Origin: Photobacterium jeanii
Lineage (GTDB): Bacteria > Pseudomonadota > Gammaproteobacteria > Enterobacterales > Vibrionaceae
DNA length: 64,000 nt
Assembly: GCF_001650345.1 (NCBI RefSeq)
Contig: NZ_LVHF01000033.1
Span: 992,001-1,056,000 of the forward strand
Direction: 5' to 3'
Positions 50,649-59,406 of the stretch are shown here, piece after piece. The translations under genes were made by a program, and so were the position numbers. The notes under the pieces are model-generated. The model had not been told where the DNA came from. It did not search any database and saw nothing but the letters and a program-made list of their open reading frames with translations. The first letter of the stretch is position 1. Each line of letters opens with the position of its first letter.

Positions 50649-51596
50649 CTAGGTAAACTCTGCAGCTACAAACCTATTACGACCCTGTTCTTTCGCTTTA
50701 TAAAGCACCTTATCGACAATCTCGTACATATTCTCTGGCGTTTCCAACCCCGTAGGAACCCACGAAACCATGCCTTGACTCACAGTCACAATGTTTGATG
50801 TAGTGGATTTAGAGTGTGGAATTTCTAGCTTCTTAATGCATTGCTTTAAGCGCTCACATTCACGCACCGCGCGGGTTTTATCGCAATTACTGATCAAGAT
50901 AACAAACTCTTCACCACCATAACGTGCAGCTAGCTCACCAGCACGACTAAAGTTTGTCTTCAACTCTTTAGCCACTTGCTGCAAACAGCGATCCCCTTCA
51001 AGGTGGCCGTAATAATCGTTATAAGGCTTGAAGTGATCGACATCGATCATAATCATTGTCAGTGAGAAATTATTACGACCATGCACTGAAATGAGCTCAG
51101 CTAATTTTTGATCCAAGTGACGACGATTAGCTAACTTGGTTAAACCATCTTCATTTACTTGTTGTGATAATAACTCGTTGGCGTTTTCAAGCTGCACTGT
51201 CGCTTCTTTTAATTTGTGACGCATGCTTGCGATACGCTGCATGGCTTTTAGCTTAGCTGCCAATACAATTTTATTGACGGGTTTAACTAGGTAATCATCA
51301 CCGCCCATATCAATAGCCTTCGCTATCATTTCAGGTTCGTCATGACCACTTAGGAAAATAATAGGAACCCACTCTTCATGTTGAATACGCAGTTGTTTCG
51401 CTACATCTACGCCACTCATGTCTGGCATGCTAATGTCTAACAAAACCAAATCCGGATCAAAAACTGGGTATTTCTCAATAGCTTCATGCCCAGAGCCTAC
51501 CGCCTCTACGACGTGTCCAAGGCGTTGTAATCGCATCGCCAGCTGCATCCGTTCCAAATGAACATCATCAACCAGTAGAACTCGCATCGCTTCCAT
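50649..51596 (-). CDS. Response regulator with GGDEF diguanylate cyclase domain
   Basis: 315 residues. Receiver domain 1-120 with Asp54 (LVLLDISMPDMSG) and Lys in LVKPVNK. Coiled linker, then GGDEF domain about 145-310: DGLTKLANRR, MIDVDHFKPYNDYYGH and active site RYGGEEF (GGEEF at 228-232). The inhibitory I-site position reads RAGE instead of RxxD, so product inhibition may be weak. Makes cyclic di-GMP on phosphorylation (family knowledge). The partner kinase is not nearby. Confidence 0.92.
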   Translation of the reverse strand: MEAMRVLLVDDVHLERMQLAMRLQRLGHVVEAVGSGHEAIEKYPVFDPDLVLLDISMPDMSGVDVAKQLRIQHEEWVPIIFLSGHDEPEMIAKAIDMGGDDYLVKPVNKIVLAAKLKAMQRIASMRHKLKEATVQLENANELLSQQVNEDGLTKLANRRHLDQKLAELISVHGRNNFSLTMIMIDVDHFKPYNDYYGHLEGDRCLQQVAKELKTNFSRAGELAARYGGEEFVILISNCDKTRAVRECERLKQCIKKLEIPHSKSTTSNIVTVSQGMVSWVPTGLETPENMYEIVDKVLYKAKEQGRNRFVAAEFT

Positions 51597-51864
51597 GAAA
51601 GCATCCTATTGATATAAATAGAGTTGTATTGATTAATTTATAGCACAGATATGGGAAGTGTTAAGACGATACCAGCGTCAGCTTGTATTTTGTCACATCG
51701 AGCGTGACCCAGATTACAGTTTTATACTGTTATTCGTGCAGCACGATTGAGGTTTCGCCATCATTAAGCAGCATTAGCCAATAAAATAAACATCTTATTG
51801 ACTTTTACCGGTGGAACTATAGGATTCCCCACCTAATTTATATTGTAAGCTGTAGGAACTCTCT

Positions 51865-52317
51865 ATGTCTGAGATCGAAAAGAAAGACGAGCAAATCGTT
51901 GAAGAAGCAAAACTATCGTTGGATGATTGTTCACCAGAACTTCGTCAAGTAGCGGCGTTTGAAGAAGTTCCTGAAGAGCTAATCGACATGCTAATCAGCG
52001 TTTACCACGTGTCTGAAGCATCATCTCGTCAAGCATGGGATGCAATGCCAGCAAGTGCGCAAAACGTACTAGACAACTTCGAGCAATTCCACGCGCTAGT
52101 TGCTCTAAGCCAAACTTACTCTGGTGTTGATTTCCTTGGTGAATTCCAAGAAACCAAACTACCTGAAGAAATGAGTGCTGACGAGCAAGAAGAATACAAA
52201 GCAGTTCTTCTAGATAAAGTACTAAACAACTGTGTGAAAGATTTGACTAAGCAGCTTAAACAAGCTCGCCGTAACCCACCTATGAAGCGTGAGTTCCAAG
52301 AAATCTTCCAGAAGTAA
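51865..52317 (+). CDS. Uncharacterised acidic cytoplasmic protein
   Basis: 150 residues, helical and acidic, with no signal or membrane segment. Features: SPELRQVAAFEEVPEELIDM, SRQAWDAMPASAQNVLDNFE, and a basic C-terminus (LTKQLKQARRNPPMKREFQE). GTAGGAACT precedes the start. It has its own terminator. I do not recognise a family. Confidence 0.7.
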   Translation: MSEIEKKDEQIVEEAKLSLDDCSPELRQVAAFEEVPEELIDMLISVYHVSEASSRQAWDAMPASAQNVLDNFEQFHALVALSQTYSGVDFLGEFQETKLPEEMSADEQEEYKAVLLDKVLNNCVKDLTKQLKQARRNPPMKREFQEIFQK

Positions 52318-52358
52318 TACCTATTCGATATCAATGTCGCCTGATCAGGTATTCATAT

Positions 52359-52388
52359 TAAAGGGAAGCGTTATGCTTCCCTTTTTAC
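52359..52388 (+). terminator. Rho-independent terminator
   Basis: Stem AAGGGAAGC/GCTTCCCTT with loop GTTAT, followed by TTT. Confidence 0.9.
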
Positions 52389-52538
52389 TGTATTGATGTG
52401 CTTTCCATTCCTTTTCCCCTTAGTGTAAAATTCTAACAGTCATCATAAATCAATAAGATAACGTCTTCGCCAACTATCAACCCACTTGATATCACGCCAC
52501 TTCGTTTTGATTGATCATCCTTGGAGAATTTGAGCAGC

Positions 52539-53837
52539 ATGTCTAAAACGGTACAAATCAAATTTCAAACTGAAGTTTGTTTTATCCCTGATGAAGGTAT
52601 CATTAGCTCAAACAACACCTCACAGACGCTGAATAAAGCCGAATGCAATATCTTACTTTTCCTGGTTGAAAACCATCAGCATGCCGTTACCAAAGAAGCC
52701 CTTATTGCTGCAGGTTGGCCTGATCGTGATGTTACAGAAGCGTCTCTTTTTCAAGTGATCCGTGCCCTGCGCGTAAAGCTCCAAGAAAGCTATAAAGGCG
52801 AAATTATCGAAACCCTACCACGAGTAGGTTATCAACTCCGTCATTTTCAAATTGAAGAAATAAAACCAAAATTTAATTCACTGGTTGCCACCAAGAAGAC
52901 ACTACTCTCAAAAAAAGCGGGAACTTATATAGCAGCGGCGCTGATAGGTACTGGCATGAGTTATGCGGCTTATTTAGCCTTGACCAACCAACCTGACGGA
53001 TTACAAAACTACACGCTTCATCATATGGAAGTGGATGGCGACATTGTTACTATTGCGGGAAGCTCTGCGGAAATCATCAATGAGCTGTCGTTAAAAGTAC
53101 GTAACTTAAACAAGAGTTACAACGAGGTGCATTCGCCGGAAGATAAAGTGAATCGCCGTATCTATGTTTCACAGCATCACGACCAATATTCGGTTGCTTG
53201 GTGTCTAATCGATGACACCCAAACCTGTGTTAAAGATACAGACCTCGCTTATAGCCTGCCATTAACAAGTTGGGATAAGTTTGCTGATTATATTATTAGT
53301 ATCCCAGAACAGCACCGCCTGCTTCACCGCATCCGAACCGATTACACTTTAGAGCCTGATGGCATTAGCCAAATGCACTTTTTTGATGACTCTAATATTC
53401 GTTCTAAAGTGGTTCAATATTACCTCTCTGAACGTAACGAATACGATGTAGTGTACTCTTCTATGACCTTCATTAAAGAAGAAGGTAAACCTCTACAGCA
53501 AGCTCTGTCTGTTAAGGCGGCAACATACCGAAGCTTAAAAGGGCTAAATAAAGACAAGAGCATCACAAGCATTAAGATCTTTCCGCAGATGTTTCACTGG
53601 GCATATCGCTCTACTCTTGATTGGTCGGAAAATAATTCGCTTGCGCTGAGTAACGAGCTAAAAATAAGGGACACCTTTAACAAAGGTAAAGGCATCCCGA
53701 ATCATGTTATCTATCACCGCGATCACTTAAGCTTGGTATTTAGTGAAGTATCCGGTTACTACTGGCTACACAACCGCCGTAGTAACAGCATCTTATTTGA
53801 AGCCACGGTAAACAAGGAAGATACCAACGCCAATTAA
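52539..53837 (+). CDS. ToxR/CadC-like membrane-bound transcriptional regulator
   Basis: 432 residues from ATG 52539 (MSKTVQIKFQTEVCFIPDEG); a TTG 18 bases earlier is possible. N-terminal OmpR-type winged helix (about 10-105: LNKAECNILLFLVENHQHAV, then ASLFQVIRALRVKLQES, ETLPRVGYQLR). One membrane helix at about 128-148 (GTYIAAALIGTGMSYAAYLA), then a periplasmic domain of about 280 residues. It senses an unknown periplasmic signal. Not ToxR itself (too long, no toxS). Confidence 0.8.
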   Translation: MSKTVQIKFQTEVCFIPDEGIISSNNTSQTLNKAECNILLFLVENHQHAVTKEALIAAGWPDRDVTEASLFQVIRALRVKLQESYKGEIIETLPRVGYQLRHFQIEEIKPKFNSLVATKKTLLSKKAGTYIAAALIGTGMSYAAYLALTNQPDGLQNYTLHHMEVDGDIVTIAGSSAEIINELSLKVRNLNKSYNEVHSPEDKVNRRIYVSQHHDQYSVAWCLIDDTQTCVKDTDLAYSLPLTSWDKFADYIISIPEQHRLLHRIRTDYTLEPDGISQMHFFDDSNIRSKVVQYYLSERNEYDVVYSSMTFIKEEGKPLQQALSVKAATYRSLKGLNKDKSITSIKIFPQMFHWAYRSTLDWSENNSLALSNELKIRDTFNKGKGIPNHVIYHRDHLSLVFSEVSGYYWLHNRRSNSILFEATVNKEDTNAN

Positions 53838-54110
53838 TGTCCCTGGGATCAAAATACTCCACATGATCCCTGTCCAAACTAATCCCCATAAAATGGCACC
53901 AGCAATCAAAAATATCGCAGCCGTTTTCAGTGCGTCTTTCCAGTGTCCACTTAAAATGATATCAACTAACCCTGTCACGCCGAGTAAGATCAACAGACCA
54001 GGCCACCACCATTGCGTTAAGTAAAGTAGGCCAAAGCCAATCAAAAATACGCCAGAAGAAACGCCATCACGCCCTTTCGTTTTCATTCCAAACATTACAC
54101 TATCCTTCAT
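53793..54110 (-). CDS. Small LiaI/LiaF-like membrane protein
   Basis: 105 residues with four hydrophobic stretches: GVFLIGFGLLYLTQWWWPGL, LLILLGVTGLVDIIL, TAAIFLIAGAILWGLVW and SILIPGTLIGVGIFLVYRGF. W-W-W-P-G-L-L-I-L-L-G is typical of the LiaI/LiaF-like transmembrane region. Its 3' end overlaps the convergent ToxR-like gene by 45 bases. Confidence 0.7.
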   Translation of the reverse strand: MKDSVMFGMKTKGRDGVSSGVFLIGFGLLYLTQWWWPGLLILLGVTGLVDIILSGHWKDALKTAAIFLIAGAILWGLVWTGIMWSILIPGTLIGVGIFLVYRGFK

Positions 54111-54403
54111 GCTCTGCTGACATAATCATTTACGATCAATACTGAACACAGCCTGATAGCATTACAAGCTTTTCAAACACTTAATTACGAAACTGCGGTG
54201 TTATACACCTCTAACGGCTTCGTAGCTGAATCGCAGCTAACACATAGGTGATTATTTCCTACTGATACATGCATCAGATAACTACTTCGGTATATAATCA
54301 ATGCATAATTATACTTAGATAACCACCTGAGCACTCAGTGAGTTTGCTCATTTATTCCTTCTTTGGTTATCACTTATCTAGCTATGCAGGGCTTTGTTAA
54401 CTT

Positions 54404-56785
54404 ATGATTTTCTCTTTTAAGCGAAATCACAAACGGCTTGTTGTCTTTTTATCAGTACTGCTTTTTTCCGGCTGTGCTGTTTATGCAGGCTTAAACTACG
54501 ACCAACTCTACGGAAAACCGTCACCTCAGCAACGTATCGCACCATCAGAATCCAAAATGGCGCTGAACTACCTAACTGAAGTGAAACCTATCATTGAACA
54601 GCGATGTGTGGTGTGTCACGCCTGTTACGATGCACCTTGCCAACTCAAAATGTCATCGGCAGAAGGCATTGATCGCGGCGCCAACAAAGAAAAAGTGTAT
54701 GAAGGGACGCGTTTATTGGCGTCTAACCTCACCCGTATGTTTGTTGATGCTCAAACAACTGAAGAATGGCGCGAGCTTGGCTTCAACCCGGTGTTGAATG
54801 AACGTGAACAATCGCCAGAAGCGAATACTCAAGCGGGTGTAATGGCGCGCCTGCTTCAACTGAAACAAGCACATCCACTTCCAGATCAAAAAGTACTTGA
54901 TGCCGACAAATGGGACTTCTCACTCGACCGTGATCAACAATGCCCTACCATTGAAGAAATGGCACAGTATGAGAATAACTATCCAGAATGGGGAATGCCT
55001 TACGGTCTACCTCAGCTTGCTGACGGCGAAAATAATGTACTGATGCAATGGCTTGAAGCTGGTTCACCAATGGCAAGTGTCGCGCCCCCATCAGAAGCAA
55101 CACTGGCAAAAGTTGCCCAGTGGGAAGCTTTCTTAAACGGTGATTCTCTCAAGCAACAACTGACCAGTCGCTACATTTACGAACACCTGTTTGTTTCACA
55201 TCTGTATTTCGATGATGAAAAAGAGCCTGTTTACTTTGATCTAGTTCGTTCGCGCACCGCACCAGGTCAACCTGTCGATCTGATTGCGACACGTCGCCCG
55301 TTCGATGATCCAAAAGTCGATCGCGTTTACTATCGCTTTGTTCAAGTTCGTGAAACTATCGTTGATAAAACACACATGCCTTATGCGCTAAATCCAGCGA
55401 AAATGGCACGCATTAAGTCACTCTTCATTGAACCTGACTACAACGTTGACAGCTTACCTAGCTATGATCCTGAATCATCGGCTAACCCACTCATGAGCTT
55501 CACTCAACTACCCGTTCAAGCTCGTTATAAATTCATGCTTGATAACGCGCAAAACACCATTATGGGCTTTATTAAAGGTCCGGTTTGCCGTGGACAATTA
55601 GCTCTTAACGTCATTAACGATCGCTTCTGGGTATTCTTCGTTGATCCAGATATGGCTGACTTACCAAGTGTTAACGAATTTTACGCTAGCCAAGCGCACA
55701 ACTTACGTATGCCAGCAGAAGAAGAAAGTAATACGATTCCGCTGACTAACTGGTTACGCTACGCCAAACAACAAGGTGATTTCCTTCGTGCAAAGAATGA
55801 TTTCATGAAGCAAACCTTTAAAAATGGCGAGCACCTAACACCACGCGTGATTTGGAATGGTAACAACGAAAACGACCACGCTGCGTTAACGGTATTCCGC
55901 CACTTTGATAGCGCGACGGTAACCAAAGGGCTTGTGGGTGCAGAGCCGAAAACCGCATGGGTATTAGATTACTCGCTGCTAGAACGGGTACATTACCTTC
56001 TGGTTGCAGGTTTTGACGTGTACGGTAACTTCGGCCACCAGCTTGTTACACGCATGTACATGGACTTCCTACGTATGGAAGGCGAATCAAACTTCTTATC
56101 ACTGCTCCCAGCTGAAGTACGTCATGATGAGTTAGCCGATTGGTACCAAGACTCAAACAAGAGCTTGAAGACATTCCTTCAAGGCGATATTAACGAGTTT
56201 GATCAACCCTCTGGTATCCAGTTCAAAACGGATAACCCAAAACATGAGTTGTTTACTCTGCTTCAACAGCACGTAGCACCAGTTCGTTCAGATCGCTACG
56301 ACATCGACGCAGCAGAGTTAGGTACAGAAGCTATTGCTGCGCTCACAACGCTTGGTCGCCTATCAGGCGAACATGTTCACTTATTCCCTGAGCTCAGCTT
56401 CATCATGGTTGAGCCAACTAACCCAGCCACCAAGGCACAACTATTTACTTTGGTACGAAACAGCGCACACCGTAATATTTCGAGCCTATTTGATGAAGAG
56501 TCAAACCGCCTATTCGAGCGTGACAACGTCACTCTGGTGCGCGGTTTATTAGGGAGCTACCCAGGCGCTTTCTGGCACGTAAAAGAAGCAGACCTTCCGA
56601 AACTGCTAGAGAAAGTCCAACAAGTGAAATCAGAACAAACCTATGCCGAACTACTAGATGCATTCGGGGTTCGTCGTACAAGTGCTGAGTTCTGGTCTTT
56701 CAGCGATAAGCTAAACCAAATTAACCAAGAGAACTTCCCTATCGAATCGGGTTTACTTGACTACAACCGCATCGAAAACCGTTAA
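54404..56785 (+). CDS. cti: Fatty-acid cis/trans isomerase Cti
   Basis: 793 residues. N-terminal export signal (LVVFLSVLLFSGCAVYAG), then cytochrome-c type haem motif CVVCH (Cys68, Cys71, His72) inside PIIEQRCVVCHACYDAPCQL. LRSRTAPGQ-type (here LVRSRTAPGQPVDLIATRRP) and ENDHAALTVFRHFDSATV are typical of Cti. This periplasmic haem enzyme converts cis-unsaturated phospholipid acyl chains to trans, stiffening the membrane under solvent, heat or salt stress in Pseudomonas and Vibrio. Confidence 0.92.
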   Translation: MIFSFKRNHKRLVVFLSVLLFSGCAVYAGLNYDQLYGKPSPQQRIAPSESKMALNYLTEVKPIIEQRCVVCHACYDAPCQLKMSSAEGIDRGANKEKVYEGTRLLASNLTRMFVDAQTTEEWRELGFNPVLNEREQSPEANTQAGVMARLLQLKQAHPLPDQKVLDADKWDFSLDRDQQCPTIEEMAQYENNYPEWGMPYGLPQLADGENNVLMQWLEAGSPMASVAPPSEATLAKVAQWEAFLNGDSLKQQLTSRYIYEHLFVSHLYFDDEKEPVYFDLVRSRTAPGQPVDLIATRRPFDDPKVDRVYYRFVQVRETIVDKTHMPYALNPAKMARIKSLFIEPDYNVDSLPSYDPESSANPLMSFTQLPVQARYKFMLDNAQNTIMGFIKGPVCRGQLALNVINDRFWVFFVDPDMADLPSVNEFYASQAHNLRMPAEEESNTIPLTNWLRYAKQQGDFLRAKNDFMKQTFKNGEHLTPRVIWNGNNENDHAALTVFRHFDSATVTKGLVGAEPKTAWVLDYSLLERVHYLLVAGFDVYGNFGHQLVTRMYMDFLRMEGESNFLSLLPAEVRHDELADWYQDSNKSLKTFLQGDINEFDQPSGIQFKTDNPKHELFTLLQQHVAPVRSDRYDIDAAELGTEAIAALTTLGRLSGEHVHLFPELSFIMVEPTNPATKAQLFTLVRNSAHRNISSLFDEESNRLFERDNVTLVRGLLGSYPGAFWHVKEADLPKLLEKVQQVKSEQTYAELLDAFGVRRTSAEFWSFSDKLNQINQENFPIESGLLDYNRIENR

Positions 56786-57051
56786 TTCAAATAACTCTTC
56801 TATATTCAAAGGTCAGCTTCATGCTGGCCTTTTTCTTATCTGGTGCATCTGTGCCTTCTTCTGACAACGACTTATGGCTATCGCTAACAGGATTAAAATG
56901 TAAATTATTGAAAAGATGCCTACCGCAAAATAGCAATCAGTATGCAACAGTGACAAAATAATCTGATAACAATATCAATCAACTTTGTACTCATCACACC
57001 CTGCAATTTTGGTAACACCTCATTGAGTACAAACTTCAAATGGACTGAATT

Positions 57052-57732
57052 ATGAATACCAAAGTCACTGTCTGGGATGGATTTGTACGAGGTTATCACT
57101 GGCTTCAAGTGCTCTGCCTTGTTGGCTTGTGGTACACAGGTACCGAAGGGCTCATGGATTGGCACTTTTCTATTGCTTACCTACTACTAACCTTGCTTGT
57201 CACCCGGTTGATTTGGGGAATAATCGGAAGTGAAACAGCTAGGCTTTCGAGCCTATTTCACTCGCCGTCTAGCGTCATCCAACATCTACGTTCAATGCAT
57301 CAAAGCAAGGCGACCAGCTTTTCTAGCAAAGAAGATATCGGCCATAATCCAGCAGGTAGCTATATGGTGCTCGCTTTTTTCGCTCTCATCGCAATACAGC
57401 TCACAACGGGCTTATTTGCGACTGATGACATTATCTCTGAAGGACCGCTTGCAATGTACGCAAGTAGCGAGTTCAGCAGCCAGTTAACCGAAATCCACTC
57501 TCTTAATTTCGATCTAATACTGGTAGCGATTAGCCTGCACTTAGTCGCCATTATGATATACCGCATAAAGAAAATTGACCTAATTCAGCCAATGATTAAC
57601 GGAAAGAAGACACTGTCACAGCAACTCGCACCAAAGATGGTCAACGGTTTGGTCGGATGGGCGATATTCATCGTTGTTGGCTTAGGCGTATATTGGCTGT
57701 GGGCCAAAGATGTGGTGGTCTATTTGTTTTAG
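57052..57732 (+). CDS. Cytochrome b561-like membrane protein
   Basis: 226 residues with four to five membrane helices. Haem-ligand histidine in FVRGYHWLQVLCLVG (His16), further histidines in SLHLVAIMIYRI. NPAGSYMVLAFFALIAIQLT is the typical third segment. Resembles the [Ni-Fe]-hydrogenase b-type/cytochrome b561 domain group; usually pairs with a periplasmic cytochrome c, which is absent next to it here. Confidence 0.82.
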   Translation: MNTKVTVWDGFVRGYHWLQVLCLVGLWYTGTEGLMDWHFSIAYLLLTLLVTRLIWGIIGSETARLSSLFHSPSSVIQHLRSMHQSKATSFSSKEDIGHNPAGSYMVLAFFALIAIQLTTGLFATDDIISEGPLAMYASSEFSSQLTEIHSLNFDLILVAISLHLVAIMIYRIKKIDLIQPMINGKKTLSQQLAPKMVNGLVGWAIFIVVGLGVYWLWAKDVVVYLF

Positions 57733-57894
57733 CTTTTTTAGCTAGAGGCAAGATACGGAACGTAACCTGCTTAGCCGATACGTAGAAAAGTAAGGTATCG
57801 AAATGAGAATATTGAGCCAAGGGTACTTGGCTCATTCCATTCTGGCTGAAACTATATGAGTTTAACTATTCGAGTTGAACTATGTGGATTAAAA

Positions 57895-58374
57895 CTATGC
57901 GATTTCTTGCTCGTCGGAATTATCAGATGGAGACTGTGTAACTCGCTCTATCTGCCATGAACCATGACAAGGGGCATTCGTTACATGCCAATCACCTTTG
58001 ATCAATGCCGCATCACTGTTAGCTTGCACTTCACCATTCCCTGTGAAGCGATAGCCCCAGCGTACACTATCGGCATATAAGTCCAACTCACCACTTTCGG
58101 AGATCCAGCCTTTTAACACTGTGTTGTTGTACATCAACTTAAACTTCACCTCGCCATCCGTGATCGTGCCGAGGATCCTAGTCTGCTGGCAGACATTATC
58201 ACCGCTAATATCGAGTCGTTTACCTTGCCACTCTCCATCAAACGCTGTCGAAACTACAAAGCTAGGCGCTTGAGGTAGAGGCTCATTCACTGGCGTTGGC
58301 TCTGCTTGGCGAGTATTTGTTGCTAAGTACGCAAACACACCTATCCCTGCGAGTATCAGTATTGCTTTCTTCAT
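57895..58374 (-). CDS. Uncharacterised exported protein
   Basis: 159 residues from ATG 58374 with GGAG/AGGG upstream; a TTG 12 bases earlier opens the frame. N-terminal membrane anchor or signal (MKKAILILAGIGVFAYLA). A proline-rich linker and a beta-rich domain with two cysteines (NVCQQTRILG, NAPCHGSWQIE). Not recognised. Confidence 0.6.
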   Translation of the reverse strand: MKKAILILAGIGVFAYLATNTRQAEPTPVNEPLPQAPSFVVSTAFDGEWQGKRLDISGDNVCQQTRILGTITDGEVKFKLMYNNTVLKGWISESGELDLYADSVRWGYRFTGNGEVQANSDAALIKGDWHVTNAPCHGSWQIERVTQSPSDNSDEQEIA

Positions 58375-58534
58375 CCCTGTCTCCAAACTATTGTTAATAC
58401 TGATATCTTACTTAATGGTTACGAGCTGTATATCGCATCCAAAGCCAATGGTTATTTTTGTAACCCACTGCAAATTTATAAATATATTTTGGACGTAGTT
58501 TTCATAAATTTGCACCAAAGTCATCACTCCGTCA

Positions 58535-59170
58535 TTAACAATTGATAGACGAATAGTAAATGTCTGGTTGCTCCACTAACTCAAACTGAAACTCACTCAG
58601 CTCACCAGCCATATCTAGATAAAAACTCAATTGCTCAGGTGCTTCATGTTGCCATTCAAAAGTCACACTATAGCCAGTACGTTTTATTGATTGCCCTACA
58701 CTGTTTACTGAATGCTGGGCATAAATCAACTCAGCTTGGTGAGGATAAAGTGATTGGTAATCTGGTGCCGCTTTCGTTGTTGAATTATCTTCTATTAAAC
58801 TTTCTTCTGCTGAACTGCCTTCTGTTAAACGAGGTACTTTAAGATAAAACTGTGTCTGTAGATCTGGTCGCGTTGATTCTCCCATCTCCTCTAAAACAAG
58901 AGTCACTTTTAAATTCGAGCCTTCACCATATTCAGGATACAAATTAACGACTGTGTTATTTGCTTTTAGCTGCTTCCTTAGCCCGTCAAACTTTGCTTTA
59001 TGATACCCACAACTCTGCCCTGCAATAGCGGTAAGGTCTGAAGCTTTTGCCGATAAAATGGGTTTATAGTAAACACGGGTTGTTGGGTACAAGACACAAC
59101 CGACTAAACTCCACAGTGAGAATATCGCGACTAACATCTTTCCTGATCTTGCCTTTAACCATTGCTGCAT
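58535..59170 (-). CDS. Uncharacterised lipoprotein
   Basis: 211 residues. Lipobox SLVGC with Cys25. Cys54 and the C-terminal Cys211 (SSINC) may form a disulfide. Residues about 117-131 show a decayed five-residue repeat caused by an imperfect 15-bp tandem repeat at 58779-58827. Not recognised. Confidence 0.65.
   Translation of the reverse strand: MQQWLKARSGKMLVAIFSLWSLVGCVLYPTTRVYYKPILSAKASDLTAIAGQSCGYHKAKFDGLRKQLKANNTVVNLYPEYGEGSNLKVTLVLEEMGESTRPDLQTQFYLKVPRLTEGSSAEESLIEDNSTTKAAPDYQSLYPHQAELIYAQHSVNSVGQSIKRTGYSVTFEWQHEAPEQLSFYLDMAGELSEFQFELVEQPDIYYSSINC
58779..58827. repeat. Imperfect 15-bp tandem repeat inside a lipoprotein gene
   Basis: Three units, GTTGAATTATCTTCT, ATTAAACTTTCTTCT and GCTGAACTGCCTTCT, followed by a partial fourth (GTTAAAC). 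Each keeps the reading frame of the lipoprotein gene on the minus strand. Confidence 0.75.
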
Positions 59171-59350
59171 ACTTCATTCCTTACGACCTGACTTATTAAA
59201 CTCATCAAGCATTAATTATGAACAGCGTTTTATTTTATCGCAAGATTAAATGCAGAATTTCACCACAGAACCTTTTTAGGCGGCTTGGGGCGTTAACAAT
59301 GCGTTGCTTTAAGATAAGGTTCGGTCATTGCCATCGCTAGATAGCGATAT

Positions 59351-59387
59351 AAAAAAGCCTCTTTACCTTATGCAGATAAAGAGGCTC
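59351..59387 (-). terminator. Rho-independent terminator of the Sel1/RCC1-like gene
   Basis: Stem AGCCTCTTTA/TAAAGAGGCT; on the minus strand followed by TTTTTTATATC. Confidence 0.9.
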
Positions 59388-59406
59388 TTACTATTAAACA
59401 AACAGC

